A stretch of 64,000 bases of DNA from Geotrypetes seraphini (GCF_902459505.1 NC_047095.1:119165380-119229379); one strand, 5' to 3'; shown: positions 21,238-31,802, counted from the first letter of the stretch. Translations and numbers: made by a program. The notes: a model not told the origin generated them from the sequence alone.

Positions 21238-21867
21238 GATCATCTCTCCCTTCCTCTCCTTCACCCCAATTCTTCCTCTTTCCGTTCTCTCCCCCCCATG
21301 TGCAGAAGTTTGCCCAGCTTCTATCCTTCCCTCCCTCCCATCCCTTGTGCAGAACCCTTGAGCACCCCACCGCGCAGCTGACCCTCCTTCCTTCCCTCCC
21401 TGCCGACCACAAGCGAGCCCTACCTTCAACCAAAGCAGCGTCAGGCCGGCTGCACTCTAAACAGGCTGCTTGGCCTCGTCCGTCGGCGATGTTGTAATCA
21501 GCAACGCAGCAGGGTGAAATCCCTGACAGACAAGGCCAAGCAGCCTATCTAGAGTGCTGCCGGCCCAATGCTGCTTCGTTTGTAGGTAGGGCTCACTCAC
21601 AGTCAGCAGGGAGGGAAGGATGTTCAGCAAGGGCTCGGCTGCATGGGGGGGTAGGGAGGGCGGGTTGAACACTTGCCGGAGAATCCCGGGACTAGGGCTT
21701 ATTTTCAGGGAAACACGGTATATGCTATTTCACCATAAGGATTCCACGATTTATCATTATGCACCACGTATCCAGTTTATGGCAATACCGTGACTTCACC
21801 ACATAAGCACGTTATGTACCACATCCCTCTTCTAGATTCGCACATATCCATATTCTCTATGCTCCTA

Positions 21868-21916
21868 GGACCCGAGGAAGGCTCGTGTGAGCCGACACAC
21901 GGACCGTGTTGGGTCC
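21868..21916 (+). ncRNA. Degenerate hammerhead-ribozyme relic
   Basis: The stem-I arms are GGAC (21868-21871) and GTCC (21913-21916). The core is CCGAGGA (consensus CTGANGA). Stem II GGCTC/GAGCC has loop GTGT. GACA replaces GAAA, and stem III is ACACGG-A-CCGTGT. Two core changes make activity unlikely, but the pairing architecture is intact. Confidence 0.5.
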
Positions 21917-22722
21917 ACTGTAGAGAGCTGCACGGGAACGACGGGAATCCTGCGGGACCCACGGGTTCCCCCTTCGTGTCACGGGGATCGCGTGGGGACG
22001 CCTCCGAGGGTCGCGGGGTTCTTGCGGGGCTGGATGTATTCAGCCGCGAGGCTCGTCTCCCTACCTGCCCTGCCGCACACAACCGAACGGAAGTCTTCCT
22101 GATGTCAGTGCTGACGTCGGAGGGAGGGCTTAAGCAAAGCCCTCCCTCCCTCCGACGTCAGCGCTGACATTGTGAAGACTTCCGTTCGGCTGTGTGCTGC
22201 GGCAGGGCAGGCAGGGAAAAGGCTATGGTATAAGGCGGGGGGCGGTCCGTCCCGGATGCAGCACAGCCAGCCAGGTCCCCCGACCGACCGACAACAGGCC
22301 CGGTCCGTCAAACCTCCCTGCCCTGTAGCCGCAAATTTAAATTACTTTCTTACAGCAGCTTCAATACTCCAGCTGCTGTAAGAAGGTAATTTAGCTTCGC
22401 GGCTACAGGGCAGGGAGGTTTGTTGGACCGGGCCTGTTCTGTTGTCAGTCGGGCGGGTAAGAGCCACAAAGGTAAGGGGCAGGGAGGGAGAAAGGGAGGA
22501 AAGGTGGAGAGGAAAAGGCACTTAAGGTAAAACTGAGGGGGGAGAAGGACGCTGAAAGCACTGGGGAAGACAAAGGGGTGGAGAAGGATGCTGAAAGGAC
22601 ATGGGGAAGACTGGGGGGGAGAAGGACACTGACAGGACATGGGGAAGATGGGGGGAGGACGCTGAAAGGAAATGTGGAAGAGAGAGTGGGGAGAAGACGC
22701 TGGCAGGGAAGAAGACAGAGAT

Positions 22723-23287
22723 CCAACCAACATACAAGAGGACTATGGCAGAAGTCAATCCTTGCTGGTTATAATACCGCTCTCAGAAATCTGTGCTGTC
22801 CTCACACTACTGTATTCGCGAGGATTGCGTTTGGTTAGTGAAAGAAGGAAGTGGCTGTTTATACTATAAGACCCCTGAAGAAGCCCTTTATGTGTGGTGA
22901 AACGGGTCCCGTAGGGCGTTCAGCCATAAAATGAACAACGGGCGTTCAGCCATATATTGAACAGCCACGAGCTACAAGCCAGCTCTTTATAAGATAAGTG
23001 CATAAAGTTTTTTGATATCTATTTTTAAATACAAAAAAAAGTCATTTATTTATTGCACTCAGCACTTTATATGAGCTTGCGTGGCTATGTTTTTTGCATA
23101 AAAAATACCGACTCAATGAAAGATATCTTATATCTGTGAGAATGGTTCCGAACACAGTAGTGTGAGGACAGCACAGATTTCTGAGAGCGGTATTATAACC
23201 AGCAAGGATTGACTTCTGCCATAGTCCTCTTGTATGTTGGTTGGATTTGATTTTCACTTGAGGACTGTTTTGCCTATTAGAGTGATT
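22723..23287 (+). mobile_element. Short Penelope-like/hammerhead retroelement with 15-bp target duplication
   Basis: Flanked by GAAGAAGACAGAGAT at 22708-22722 and 23288-23302. About 110 bp at the left (CCAACCAACATACAAGAGG to ACACTACTG) recur inverted at 23,140-23,245. A hammerhead motif lies at 22872-22916. The 565 bp hold no reverse transcriptase, so it is non-autonomous or truncated. Confidence 0.72.
22872..22916 (+). ncRNA. Hammerhead ribozyme-like motif
   Basis: Core CTGAAGA (22875-22881, consensus CTGANGA) and GAAA (22899-22902) are intact. Stem III is ACGGG-T-CCCGT with a one-base loop, followed by A at the cleavage position. Stem I is CCC/GGG. Stem II is weak (GCC/GGT with an 11-base loop). 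Confidence 0.55.
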
Positions 23288-23883
23288 GAAGAAGACAGAG
23301 ATGCCAGACTATGGGGGGAGCGGAGGGAAGAAGATGGGTGCCAGACCAATTTGGAAGGGGGGAGAAAGGGAGGCACAATAACAGAGCAAATGGAAGACGC
23401 AGAGAGAAGAGAGACAGTGGATGGCAGGAATTGAATGAGAACATGAGGAAAGCAGAAACCAGGCAACAAAGGTAGGAAAAAAAATTCTATTTCTTTTTTT
23501 TTTTTTTTGCTTTAGGATAAAGTAGTATATTAGTTGTGTTGATAAAAATTTATAAACATTAGAGGCTCTGGTAGAAACCCGTTTACAAAGTATGTATTCT
23601 TCCCAATTAATATTTCCAAATTAATAAAGTCTTTTTGCTTATTTGTAAATGGGTTTCTACCAGAGCCTTTAATTCAGTAGCATAATTAAATGAAATAACT
23701 ATTTCTGTAGTTTATGGGGACGGAGGGGATTCCTCGCGGGGACGGGTGGGGACGGAAGGGATTCCTCGCGGGGACGGAGGGATTCCTCGCGGGGACGGGT
23801 GGGATTTCTGTCCCTGCACAACTCTCTAGTCCACTGCCATTTATTGGGTCAGTCACTCCTTACAAGTGGTTATGTGGATGAAC

Positions 23884-24335
23884 TTGTGAGGCGCAGTGAT
23901 TGGATCTACAGCCTCAGCACCCTGGGGTTGTGGGTTCATGGGCAAGTCACTCAGTCCTCCACAGCCCCAGATGCGTTAGATAGATTGTGAGCCCACCGGG
24001 ATAGATAGGGAAAATGCTCGAGTACCTGGTTGTAAAACCACTTGGATACACCTTGATAGGCGGTATACAAAACACTTTTTTTTTTTAGTTCAATCTTTAT
24101 TAAATTTTTACATTCTACAGAGAAATACAACGCACAAATATATTATAAACATAAGAATTTTCTTGTGTATGTTTACATAACAGAAACATACCATTATCCT
24201 CCCTCCCTCCCTAACCCAAACCCCCCACCCTACCCTACCCTCCTTCACTCATACTGCTTAACAAAACCCTCTAAGGGGCTCCAGACATCTTTAAATGAGG
24301 TCATATAAATATAAAACACCTAATAAACTTGAATA
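23884..24335 (+). mobile_element. tRNA-derived SINE interrupted by an L1-type tail
   Basis: A second copy of the 1612 SINE: GGCGCAGTGATTGGATCTAC, GGGCAAGTCACTCAGTCC, GATAGATTGTGAGCCCACC. Its tail is split at 24,076 and resumes at about 24,320 (AATAAACTTGAA). The B box is partly deleted. Confidence 0.75.
24076..24309 (-). mobile_element. 5'-truncated L1-like 3' end
   Basis: As read on +, it begins with a T-run and TTCAATCTTTATTAAATTTT, i.e. a poly(A)-tailed retrotransposon on the - strand. The flanking duplication is TACAAAACAC (24066-24075) / TATAAAACAC (24310-24319). Confidence 0.6.
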
Positions 24336-24775
24336 AAGACCATTTGCTTTTAACAAAGATCATCTCAAGAACATGTGGCTGACTATCCTGCTGTCCACGG
24401 AGAACCTACGTTACAGGTAAGTAACTACACTTTTCCACAAAACATGGCATGGCAAACATAACATGAAATGTTTTCCTTTTCTGTGTAAACTGTGTAGCCC
24501 AGCCTCTCAAATCCCCCCACCCCCTAGAACAACAGCCATCTCCCTGTTTCATGACCAAAAGAAAAATCACACATTCCTCTTTAAAGAGACTATATTCTCC
24601 GCCTTGGGCACTCCAAAACACACTTCTCTTCCCAGCTGTGTTCAAAGAGTCAGCACGGGTAGCATCCTTCCCCGAGACTCTGAATGTCGAATCAAATAAC
24701 ATGTGGATGGAGGGGGAGGGCAATAGACATTGAACTGGCAGCTCCTACGATCCTTACGCAAGTCTTGAGATTCAC
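24336..24775. other. Unassigned spacer
   Basis: No exon was recognised. It lies downstream, on the - strand, of the candidate signal-peptide exon, but no plausible second exon was seen in it. Confidence 0.35.
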
Positions 24776-24863
24776 CTGCAACTGAAACTGCAAAAGACAA
24801 GTACAGAGTTACAAAAATAAGTAAATGTTCTCTGGCTGGAATCCACACAGACAGGGAAGCCAT
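24776..24863 (-). pseudogene. Possible orphan signal-peptide exon
   Basis: On the - strand an ATG at 24863 opens 29 codons ending AG|GTGAAT, phase 1. The peptide starts MASLSVWIPAREH and continues with a hydrophobic core LLIFVTLYLSFAVSVA, a textbook signal peptide. Phase-1 ends are usual for signal exons of immunoglobulin-type and Ly6-type genes, both frequent in MHC regions. No partner exon was found to the left, so it may be a remnant or chance. Low certainty. Confidence 0.3.
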
Positions 24864-25239
24864 TTCAGGTACATCCTGCCACATCAGCTACATTCCTACA
24901 GCAGAACAGGGCAGGGCCAAATTCCTATGCACACTCGCAAACCAGAAAAGGGGCTAAAAATACATCCAGGAGAATTCCAGCTAGCAAATTCATACCTGAC
25001 AGCTATCACCCCAAGTAAACTTCCTGCCACGCCATCCACCCGAGATGCTGCATCATCAACCTGGCTGACAAAGCCTAGGCTGTTTTCACCATTAAATGCT
25101 CCCACTTTAAACGTGTGCACAAACCACTGCGCACGCATGCACGTGTTTTTTGAGAAAGAGCGCGCACAAAGTGCTCTCTTAACGTTCAATTCCACCACCC
25201 CCCCAAAAACAATTACCGGGTGCCCATCTCTATCGGCCA

Positions 25240-25965
25240 TAGAGAATGACATGGCGACTGTTACCCGCTGAAACAGGGACGTAAAAACAATGGTCACCGC
25301 AGGTACTGGGAGAAGGCCATTCACTGCCCCGTGGAGCGGCAAATGACCTTGTCCCCGCAGTTAGCTGAAGATTGCGCGGTCCAGCAGCCCCCTCCCTCCC
25401 AATCGTGGTCTGAGCATCTCCCTTCCTCCTTCCCTAGCTTATTTAATTTTCTCTTAACAAGCAGTCGGAGCCTTGAAGTCGCATGCGGCTGCCGGAAAGT
25501 CCTCCTCTGACGCAACTTCCTGCTTCCGGTTGTGTTAGAGGAAGACTTTCCGGCAGCCGCAAGCAACTTCAAGGCTCCGGCTGCATTAAGAGAAAATTAA
25601 AAGTAAGCCAGCGAAGGAAGGAGCTGCTGGACCACGGCGGGAGGGGGGCTGCTGGATCAGGCGAAGGGTGCTGAAGGAGGGTGGAGAGGAACAGACGCTG
25701 TACACCAGGGGTCTCCAAAGTCTCTCCTCAAGGGCCAAATCCAGTCAGGTTTTCGCGATTTCCCCAATGAATATGCATGAGATCTATGTGCTTGCACTGC
25801 TTTCAATGTATATTCATTGGGGAAATCCCAAAAACCTGACTGGATTTGGCCCTCGAGGAGGGACTTTGCAGACCCCTGCTGTACACTTTGATGGTGAAAT
25901 GTGGGGGTGGGAATGGAACTTGCGGTGACGGAAAGGACACATTTTTTCCCCTGTGTCATTCTCTA
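25240..25965. mobile_element. hAT element of the TAGAGAATGACA family with nested MITE
   Basis: The ends are TAGAGAATGACATGGCG and CTGTGTCATTCTCTA, with 8-bp flanks ATCGGCCA / ATTGGCCA (one mismatch). An internal palindrome of about 60-bp arms lies at 25,463-25,588 (GGAGCCTTGAAGTCGC against CAACTTCAAGGCTCC). Holds the MITE 25706-25878. Confidence 0.85.
25706..25878. mobile_element. Palindromic hAT MITE, perfect target duplication
   Basis: The ends are CAGGGGTCTCCAAAGTCTCT and GGGACTTTGCAGACCCCTG, with duplication CTGTACAC (25698-25705, 25879-25886). The inner arms contain TTTCCCCAATGAATATGCAT and the mirror AATGTATATTCATTGGGG. This is the commonest MITE family in the window. Confidence 0.9.
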
Positions 25966-26030
25966 ATTGGCCACAACTGGAGAAGTTCCCCACACCTAAT
26001 TGGAGCAATATGCCTCATTTGGTCAGGAGC

Positions 26031-26340
26031 GGGTCAGTGCGCTGCGAGGTCGCATCACCAGACTCAGAGACTCTAGTCTGAAAGTCTCATCATTCCTGCC
26101 CCAGGAGGCGACGATATATCTCACATTTGCAAACCAGGATAGACTTACCCTGCAGACGATGTGGGGGGAGGGGGGGCTGCAATCTCTGGAGCGTTCCATC
26201 CCTACAACCAAAACAGAGCGATCAGATGCTGCTACTCGCAACCCGCAGGGCTGCGTCTTATCTGTTAAGTAGGTCAGTGCGCTGCGAGGTCGCATCAGTA
26301 AGATTCAGAGACTCTAGTCTGAAATTCTCTTCATTCCTAC
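26031..26340 (-). repeat. Two copies of an unexplained ~70-bp motif
   Basis: GGTCAGTGCGCTGCGAGGTC followed by GCATCA and CAGAGACTCTAGTCTGAAA occurs at 26,034-26,100 and 26,273-26,340, and again at 29,526-29,600 (GGTCAGTGCGCTGCGAGGTG). On the - strand each is preceded by a possible acceptor; one frame reads FRLESLSLVMRPRSALT. Between the copies, - strand 26,151-26,203 looks like a short exon (acceptor TTTGGTTGTAG, donor AGG|GTAAGT). Not recognised; it could be exons or promoter modules of a lost gene, or an unnamed repeat. Confidence 0.35.
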
Positions 26341-26542
26341 TGTAGCAAATGAGCCAACACAATGCCCCTTGGTGTCTACGGTACTTACAGTGTATAGCGT
26401 GTGGTCTCTTGCCGTCTGCGCCTGGCATCTCTCCTCAGAAGCACCCTGCAAATACAGACATGCTGGTCACGCCGCTGTTTAGGGCATATCCTTTGCTTCC
26501 TATTAAATCTAGGTCGATGCATAAAGCATTACCTTTGGCGTT

Positions 26543-27440
26543 TAAGTTTCAAGTTTATTAAGTAATTTGATTTATTGCCTATTCAAAATTCAAGGCGATG
26601 TACAAGTAAATAAAATTTTTGGTAACATACTTATAATTATTAAATTAAAAAATGATAGTCTTATATATACAAATTACAGTACATTTAGAGGATATTTCTA
26701 CTAATTATAATGAAACAAAAGGAAAATTATTTAATGGTTACATTCAATATTAAAATCATTAATTCAAGGGAAAAACATTAGGAAGGGAAACAAAGACAAT
26801 TGACCTATTAATTAAATTAAGAATGCGAAGGAATTAATCATTGAAGGCATCTATAAATAGAAAACTTTTAAGTTCAGACTTAAATTTTGCCAGGTTTTTT
26901 TCTTGTCTTAGGTACAGTGGAAGGTTGTTCCAAGATTGAGGGGCTGTTATAGAAAAGATTGTTACGCCTTGTGTTAATAACTTTTAGTGAAGGAATTGCT
27001 AATAGGTGTTGGTCTTGAGATCTAAGAGATCTAGAGGTAGTATAAGGTATCAAAAGTCTAAATATAAAGGCTGGAGTTTTATGTTCTAAAGCTTTAAAGA
27101 TGAGTAAACATTGTTTAAATAATATTCGATGTACTACTGGAAGCCAGTGTGCTTTCTTAAGTAGGGGTGAAACATGATCAAATTTTTTGGCTTTATAAAT
27201 TATTTTAATAGCGGCGTTCTGGATTATTTGTAATCGCTTAAGCTCTTTCTGTGGCAAGCCTATAAATAATGCATTGCAGTAATCAAGTTTAGAGACTACA
27301 AGGGAATGAATTAAGATATTCAATGATTTTGCACATAAAAATTTTGATACCGATCGAATCTGACGAAGTCTATAAAAAGTAGATCTTACCACTTGACTTA
27401 TGGCCTGATTACCTTGCAAAATTGCATGATCCATATAAGG
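26543..27440 (-). mobile_element. L2-type LINE, 3' part
   Basis: The - strand encodes STFYRLRQIRSVSKFLCAKS, VSKLDYCNALFIGLPQKEL, KFDHVSPLLKKAHWLPVVHR and RSQDQHLLAIPSLKVINTR, close to the 8,880-9,715 copy. As read on +, the tail at 26,543 is AAGTTTCAAGTTTATTAAG. The frame stays open for 184 codons, so it is relatively young. Confidence 0.85.
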
Positions 27441-27658
27441 CTACTTGCGCTTTTGAGTTTATCGACTTCAAACAGATTAGCACATTGCCACCTATTCATC
27501 TAGTTTAAAGTCCACTCGCAATTCTGCTTTTTTATTTTTATTTTTTGCATCAGTTCCACATTTATGGAATTCTCTTCCAAATGAATTACGCTGTTAGCTT
27601 ACACACTCAAAATTAAGAGCCTCCTTAAAGACTTAGCTATTCGGATTGGCATTTTCTA

Positions 27659-28190
27659 CTCATAAGAACATAAGAAGTTGCCTCCGCTGAGGAAGACCAG
27701 CGGTCCATCTCGCCCAGCGGCGGCAGGCCCATTTCCTGAGCAGTGGTCCCAGACTATCCCTATGATCTACCTCTACTCCTATCTGTACCCCTCAATTCCT
27801 TTATCCTCTAGGAACCTATCCAAACCTTCTTTGAAGCCTTGTAACGTGCTCCGGCCTATCACAGCCTCCGGAAGCGCGTTCATGTATCCACCACCCTCTG
27901 TGGAGGTGAAAAAGAACTTTCTGGCATTTGTTCTAAACTTGTCCCCTTTTAATTTCTCCGAGTGCCCCCTTGTACTTGTGGTTCCCCATAATCTGAAAAA
28001 TCTGTCCCTGTCTACCTTTTCTATACCCTTCAGGATCTTGAAGGTTTCTATCATGTCTCCTCTAAGTCTCCACTTTTCCAGGGAGAACAGCCCCAGCTTT
28101 TTCAGTCTGTCAGTATATGAGAGGTTTTCCATACCCTTTATCAGTTTAGTTGCTCTTCTCTGGACTCCCTCAAGTACCCTCAAGTATCTT
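27659..28190 (-). mobile_element. CR1 LINE, 3' end
   Basis: The - strand encodes RVLEGVQRRATKLIKGMENL, SYTDRLKKLGLFSLEKW and MIETFKILKGIEKVDRDRFF, ending with the CR1 octamer tail (as read on +: CATAAGAACATAAGAAG). The 134-codon frame is open. Confidence 0.88.
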
Positions 28191-28294
28191 ACATTTCAGC
28201 CAACAGACCACCCTGCAACTAATAGACTATTAATTATTAGGTTTTCCTCTGACCTATAAATATTAGCGTTCTTTTCCTTTTATATTGTTGTAAA

Positions 28295-28677
28295 AGCCAT
28301 ATAGGAAGTCCGAGGGACATGGACGAGGAAGCTTTTATTTATGAAAATCTGGGACCCTTACATTCAAACTTTGCATCCCAGGGGGCACAATTTGTTGTTA
28401 TATGTATTGTCTTAGAATCTTTTCTGTTCTACACAGTTGTGAATGCGGAAGAACTTCTTTTGTGTTAAGTGTGCGGTAGGGGAAGGGGGGGAGAATGGGG
28501 GGTTATTTGGTGGTCAGGATTGAAGCGGGTGGAGGAGGGGAAGTTTTGTACCTATTTGTTGCAGGAGGTTTAATGTATAAGGATGGAGCAACGCACCAAA
28601 ATTTGCTGAGTTTTTGTATTTTCTAAAGCATTTGTACTTGTTCTTCCTGTCATCAATAAAAATTGTTTTCACCATAA
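28295..28677 (+). mobile_element. 5'-truncated LINE 3' end, probably L1-like
   Basis: Flanked by the 11-bp repeat ATTGTTGTAAA (28284-28294, 28678-28688). It ends in CATCAATAAAAATTGTTTTC. No coding sequence remains. The family is a guess from the tail and the target duplication. Confidence 0.55.
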
Positions 28678-28751
28678 ATTGTTGTAAACTGCACTGATGT
28701 TTTTAAGAAGGAGAAATTAAGTTCTAACCTGCTAATTTTCTTTCTTTTAGA

Positions 28752-28858
28752 CTCTCCAGACCGATACAGTTCACCAAATACTGTTCTCAGACTCCACCTG
28801 CTGGTCATGGTGAGCTATTACCCTTCAGTGAACTGTACCGGTCTGGAGAGGCGCTAAA
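28752..28858. repeat. Short hairpin repeat
   Basis: The left arm TCTCCAGACCGATACAGTTC pairs with GAACTGTACCGGTCTGGAGA. A related arm, AGTCTGGAGAGGCGCTAAAG, is at 20,192, so it is dispersed. Confidence 0.6.
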
Positions 28859-28878
28859 GAAGAGCAGTTGTATAAATA

Positions 28879-29253
28879 CAGTACTCCCCTGATATTCGCG
28901 AGGGATCCGTTCCAGGAACCCCCACGAATCTCGAAAAACCGTGAATATGGTTTTTCATGGGGGAGCCTGAAGAGGGCAGCAGGAGAGCAACTGCAGCGCC
29001 GTGAGTGCAGGAAATCACTCGCGGTACGCTCCGACCGCCTCTTCCTGCACTAAGTTGGGCCTTATCCAATCAGGAGCTGCGTGTCAAAGCAGCTCCTGAT
29101 TGGATAAGGCCCAACTTAGTGCAGGAAGAGGCGGTCGGAGCGTACCGCGAGTGATTTCCTGCACTCCGGCTGATCTCTCCTGCCTCTCCCGTTGCCCTCT
29201 CCTTGTCAGCGGTTTGCGATTGGAAAATACCACGAATGACCGGGGGAACACTG
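28879..29253. mobile_element. Tigger/pogo-type palindromic MITE
   Basis: The ends are CAGTACTCCCCTGATATTCG and CCGGGGGAACACTG, flanked by TA (28877-28878, 29254-29255). The centre is a long palindrome (GGGCCTTATCCAATCAGGAG and its complement). Confidence 0.82.
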
Positions 29254-29255
29254 TA

Positions 29256-30135
29256 CTAATAAACTAACATCCTAGGCTGTGTGCAAGGGAAGGAGTTCAC
29301 ATTATTATCAGTTTGGTCTGAGCATCCTGCTCAAAATGGACAAAGAAAAAGGCTCACCTCAGCCAGAGCGCGCCTGCTAAGTTTTCACCCTGGGATCATC
29401 TCACTGCCATGCAATGTACAATTCAGCGCCACATCAGGTCAGGGCTCCACCTATAAATACAGATACATTACGTGATTACGTGTTGACTAAGATCCTAAGC
29501 CACATTACCCCATGCGCTGGGAGCAGGTCAGTGCGCTGCGAGGTGGCTTCATAAAGCTCAGAAACTCTAGTCTGATAAGCTCATCCTTCCCATTCCCAGA
29601 AAGGTCTTTCAAAGCTAAAAAAATATAAGAATAGAACGTACACAGACATGAAAAGAGAAGGCCCCACAACATCTGTCCCAGCAACATATTCTGTTCTTTG
29701 TCATCACAGCTCCTGTAAAAAAACAAAACCAGATCAGTTTCTGTAACACAAGAGAACAAATCAAAAGACAGAGACCTCTTCATGTGTTAAAAACACTTCA
29801 ACTAATAACTACTCCCCAAAAGAGCTCACGTAGAAATGCACAAGGTTGTGCAATTATGTAACTGCAACATTTTTTAAACACACAAAGATAAGGTCCCTCT
29901 CCTGAAAATATATGCCCCAATCTATGAACAATTGAAAACAAAAAAGATGGTCTAACAAGGCAACATCAAGGATAGATTTTAGCTTAAGCCATCCATTCTC
30001 AATCTCTTGGAAGATTTAACCCCCCCCCCTCCCCCGTCTAGGGTGCAGTAGCTTGATCCTATTCCTGCAAGGCCTTAAAATCCTAGCTGAAGCCTACAGT
30101 TACAAATTTAAGTCATGCAGTATTAATTCATCAAA
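29256..30135. other. Unassigned spacer left of the duplication
   Basis: Holds the third copy of the unexplained motif (29,526-29,600). The - strand has an open stretch (29,505-29,783) with no recognised similarity. Otherwise nothing was seen. Confidence 0.35.
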
Positions 30136-30369
30136 GTTTGGGGGTCATCATCATCTTCTACCGCTCATAAAACAGACCCAAATGCTTTAAGAATTGCTTA
30201 AAAACAGACCCAGGACAGAGCGCACAGAAATCAGCAACCTCCACCATTCTGAAAAGTCAGCATAAGGTGCCCAAAGTCCCCAACTAAAACTGTACATCAG
30301 GAATTTGGAAGAACGGTAAAGGCACCCTATAAAGATCACTGAGTTGAGATAGCTGGTGAAGAATTACTT

Positions 30370-30562
30370 TTTTAAATTATTTATTCAATTTTCTATACTG
30401 CTTTCCCAAGGGAGCTCAGAATGGTTTACATTAATTTATTCAGGTACTCCGTCTATCTAATATACCTGGGGCAATGGGGGGATTAAGTGACTTGTCCAAG
30501 GTCACGATCTACAACCTCACTGTGCCGAGGCTGTAGCCAGTGTGCCACACTCTCCCCTGATT
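30370..30562 (-). mobile_element. tRNA-derived SINE
   Basis: As read on +, GGGATTAAGTGACTTGTCC and CTGTAGCCAGTGTGCCACAC are the reverse complement of the SINE head and body. The B box is partly deleted. It is shared with unit B (53,280-53,495), so it predates the duplication. Confidence 0.75.
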
Positions 30563-30670
30563 CTAAAGAACCATGCTTTTAAAAAAATGGCAGGTAGCAG
30601 GAGAGGAACTGATGAATAACATAGGAGTTGGGAACTCGCTCCACCTCTCCCGCTGCCCAAATTCAGCCAG

Positions 30671-30875
30671 GAAATTCTTTTTCACTGAAAGGGTGGTTGG
30701 TCGCAGGAATAGTCTTCCACTTCAGGTGATTGAGGCCAGCAGCGTGCCTGATTTTAAGGCCAAATGGGATAGACACGTGGGATCTATTCACAGAGAAAGG
30801 TAGGGGAGGGCCATTGGGGTGGGCAGACTAGATGGGCCGTGGCCCTTATCTGCCATCTATTTCTATGTTTCTATG
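30671..30875 (+). mobile_element. CR1 3' end present only in unit A
   Basis: It encodes ARKFFFTERVVGRRNSLPLQ then SVPDFKAKWDRH and ends with the CR1 tail TTCTATGTTTCTATG. Unit B runs uninterrupted from CAAATTCAGCCAG to ATCTTCATGATTTC at the matching point (near 53,630), so this inserted after the duplication. No target duplication, as is usual for CR1. Confidence 0.88.
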
Positions 30876-31802
30876 ATCTTCATGATTTCAACTGCCAAAA
30901 AAACAAACCCAACCCAACCCAATGCACAATAGGCATGCAAGGAAGATAATATATAGGAAAAGGGCACATGCATATTTATGGTGGAAATCTTGAAGTGACT
31001 AGATCACGTTTGCAACAGACTCCCCTACCCTAGAGAATCAACCAATCAATCATGGTAGGGAAACAGAACCATGAATCTGAAAGAAATAGAGGTTGGATCA
31101 ATTACCGCCCCTATCCATCTCTCATCATCAACACACGGAGTGAACACAGCACAAAGGATGGCGCCGATAGGCAACGGATTACGTTTATCAAAGGGAGAAC
31201 CCGGAAATTCCACCAGCCACCATATTAGATGCGCACCCAATACAGAGACCTGGAGATAGCACAGCGACAACAAATATCGAGGCAAGGCCGATGACGAACA
31301 CCTGTAACTTCAATACCAAGCAGAGAGAAAACGAAACAAAATCGGATGGCACGGATTACGGAAGGATGCCGGACCCGCGCTCACCTCTCTACCCGCGTCG
31401 CCATGATTCATCACCTCTGCACAACCAGCGCGAGCCAAAAGAAAGAGCCTGCGTCTGCTACAGTTGTTTAAAACCTCGCATTGCAAGCCGGGAGGCGAGG
31501 GGGGGGGGGGCGGGGGAGCGGAGAAAGAAGGAGGCGGGGAATCTTCAGGACCCTGTGAAGTTCTCCAATCTGCAGCCGCCGCCTCCTCCTCCTCCTCCCC
31601 CACCCTGCTAGCCATTGCTGCTGCCTAACCCAATGCCTGCATATGTGAACCAAAAAAAAAAAAAAGATTCAAAAACACAAACAAACAACAAATTACCATT
31701 AAGAATGTTACAAGAAGGAAGAGCAATATCACAATGTTTATCTTTTAGCAATTTTTTTTAATGATTGAAATTAATTAGCTCAGCCACCCCATGGCCTTGG
31801 GG

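Larger units (their letters stand above)
20368..21718. mobile_element. TA-flanked DNA element carrying two nested transposons
   Basis: The inverted ends are CCTTGTTTCCCCGAAAATAA and TTATTTTCAGGGAAACACGG, flanked by TA (20366-20367, 21719-21720), which fits a Tc1/mariner-type element. It contains the palindromic element 20461-21237, which in turn contains the hAT MITE 20728-21058. The right part (21,240-21,660) is a GC-rich imperfect palindrome. Confidence 0.7.
21921..23828. mobile_element. hAT element of the TAGAGAGCTGCACGG family, with nested retroelement
   Basis: The ends are TAGAGAGCTGCACGGGAA and CCTGCACAACTCTCTA, with a perfect 8-bp duplication GTCCACTG (21913-21920, 23829-23836). Each end carries GGGGACGG / GGGATTCC-rich subterminal repeats (tandem at 23,710-23,800). 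Inside are palindromes at about 22,080-22,180 and 22,300-22,420 and a Penelope-like insertion (22723-23287). Same family as 51728-52940. Confidence 0.85.
26460..28260 (+). mobile_element. L2-like LINE fragment split by antisense L2 and antisense CR1
   Basis: The pieces at 26,460-26,542 (HVTPLFRAYPLLPIKSRSMH-like), 27,441-27,658 (WNSLPNEL-like) and about 28,190-28,260 fit in order on the + strand as the C-terminal region of an L2 reverse transcriptase. Two later insertions separate them. Confidence 0.6.

Noticed and set aside
26034-26100. MHC class II-type X-box (GGTGATGCGACC on the - strand)
   Set aside because: Only a partial match, without properly spaced S and Y boxes; too weak to call.
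13078-30135. GPANK1 or CSNK2B expected next to C6orf47
   Set aside because: No ankyrin, G-patch or casein kinase beta sequence was seen in any frame; the interval looks like repeats and unassigned spacer.
31310-31615. - strand frame starting MASRVGEEEEEAAAADW as first exon of a divergent gene
   Set aside because: A purine-rich triplet run makes it open, and the partner region in unit B (54,480-54,785) does not keep the frame. A divergent promoter is possible but unsupported.
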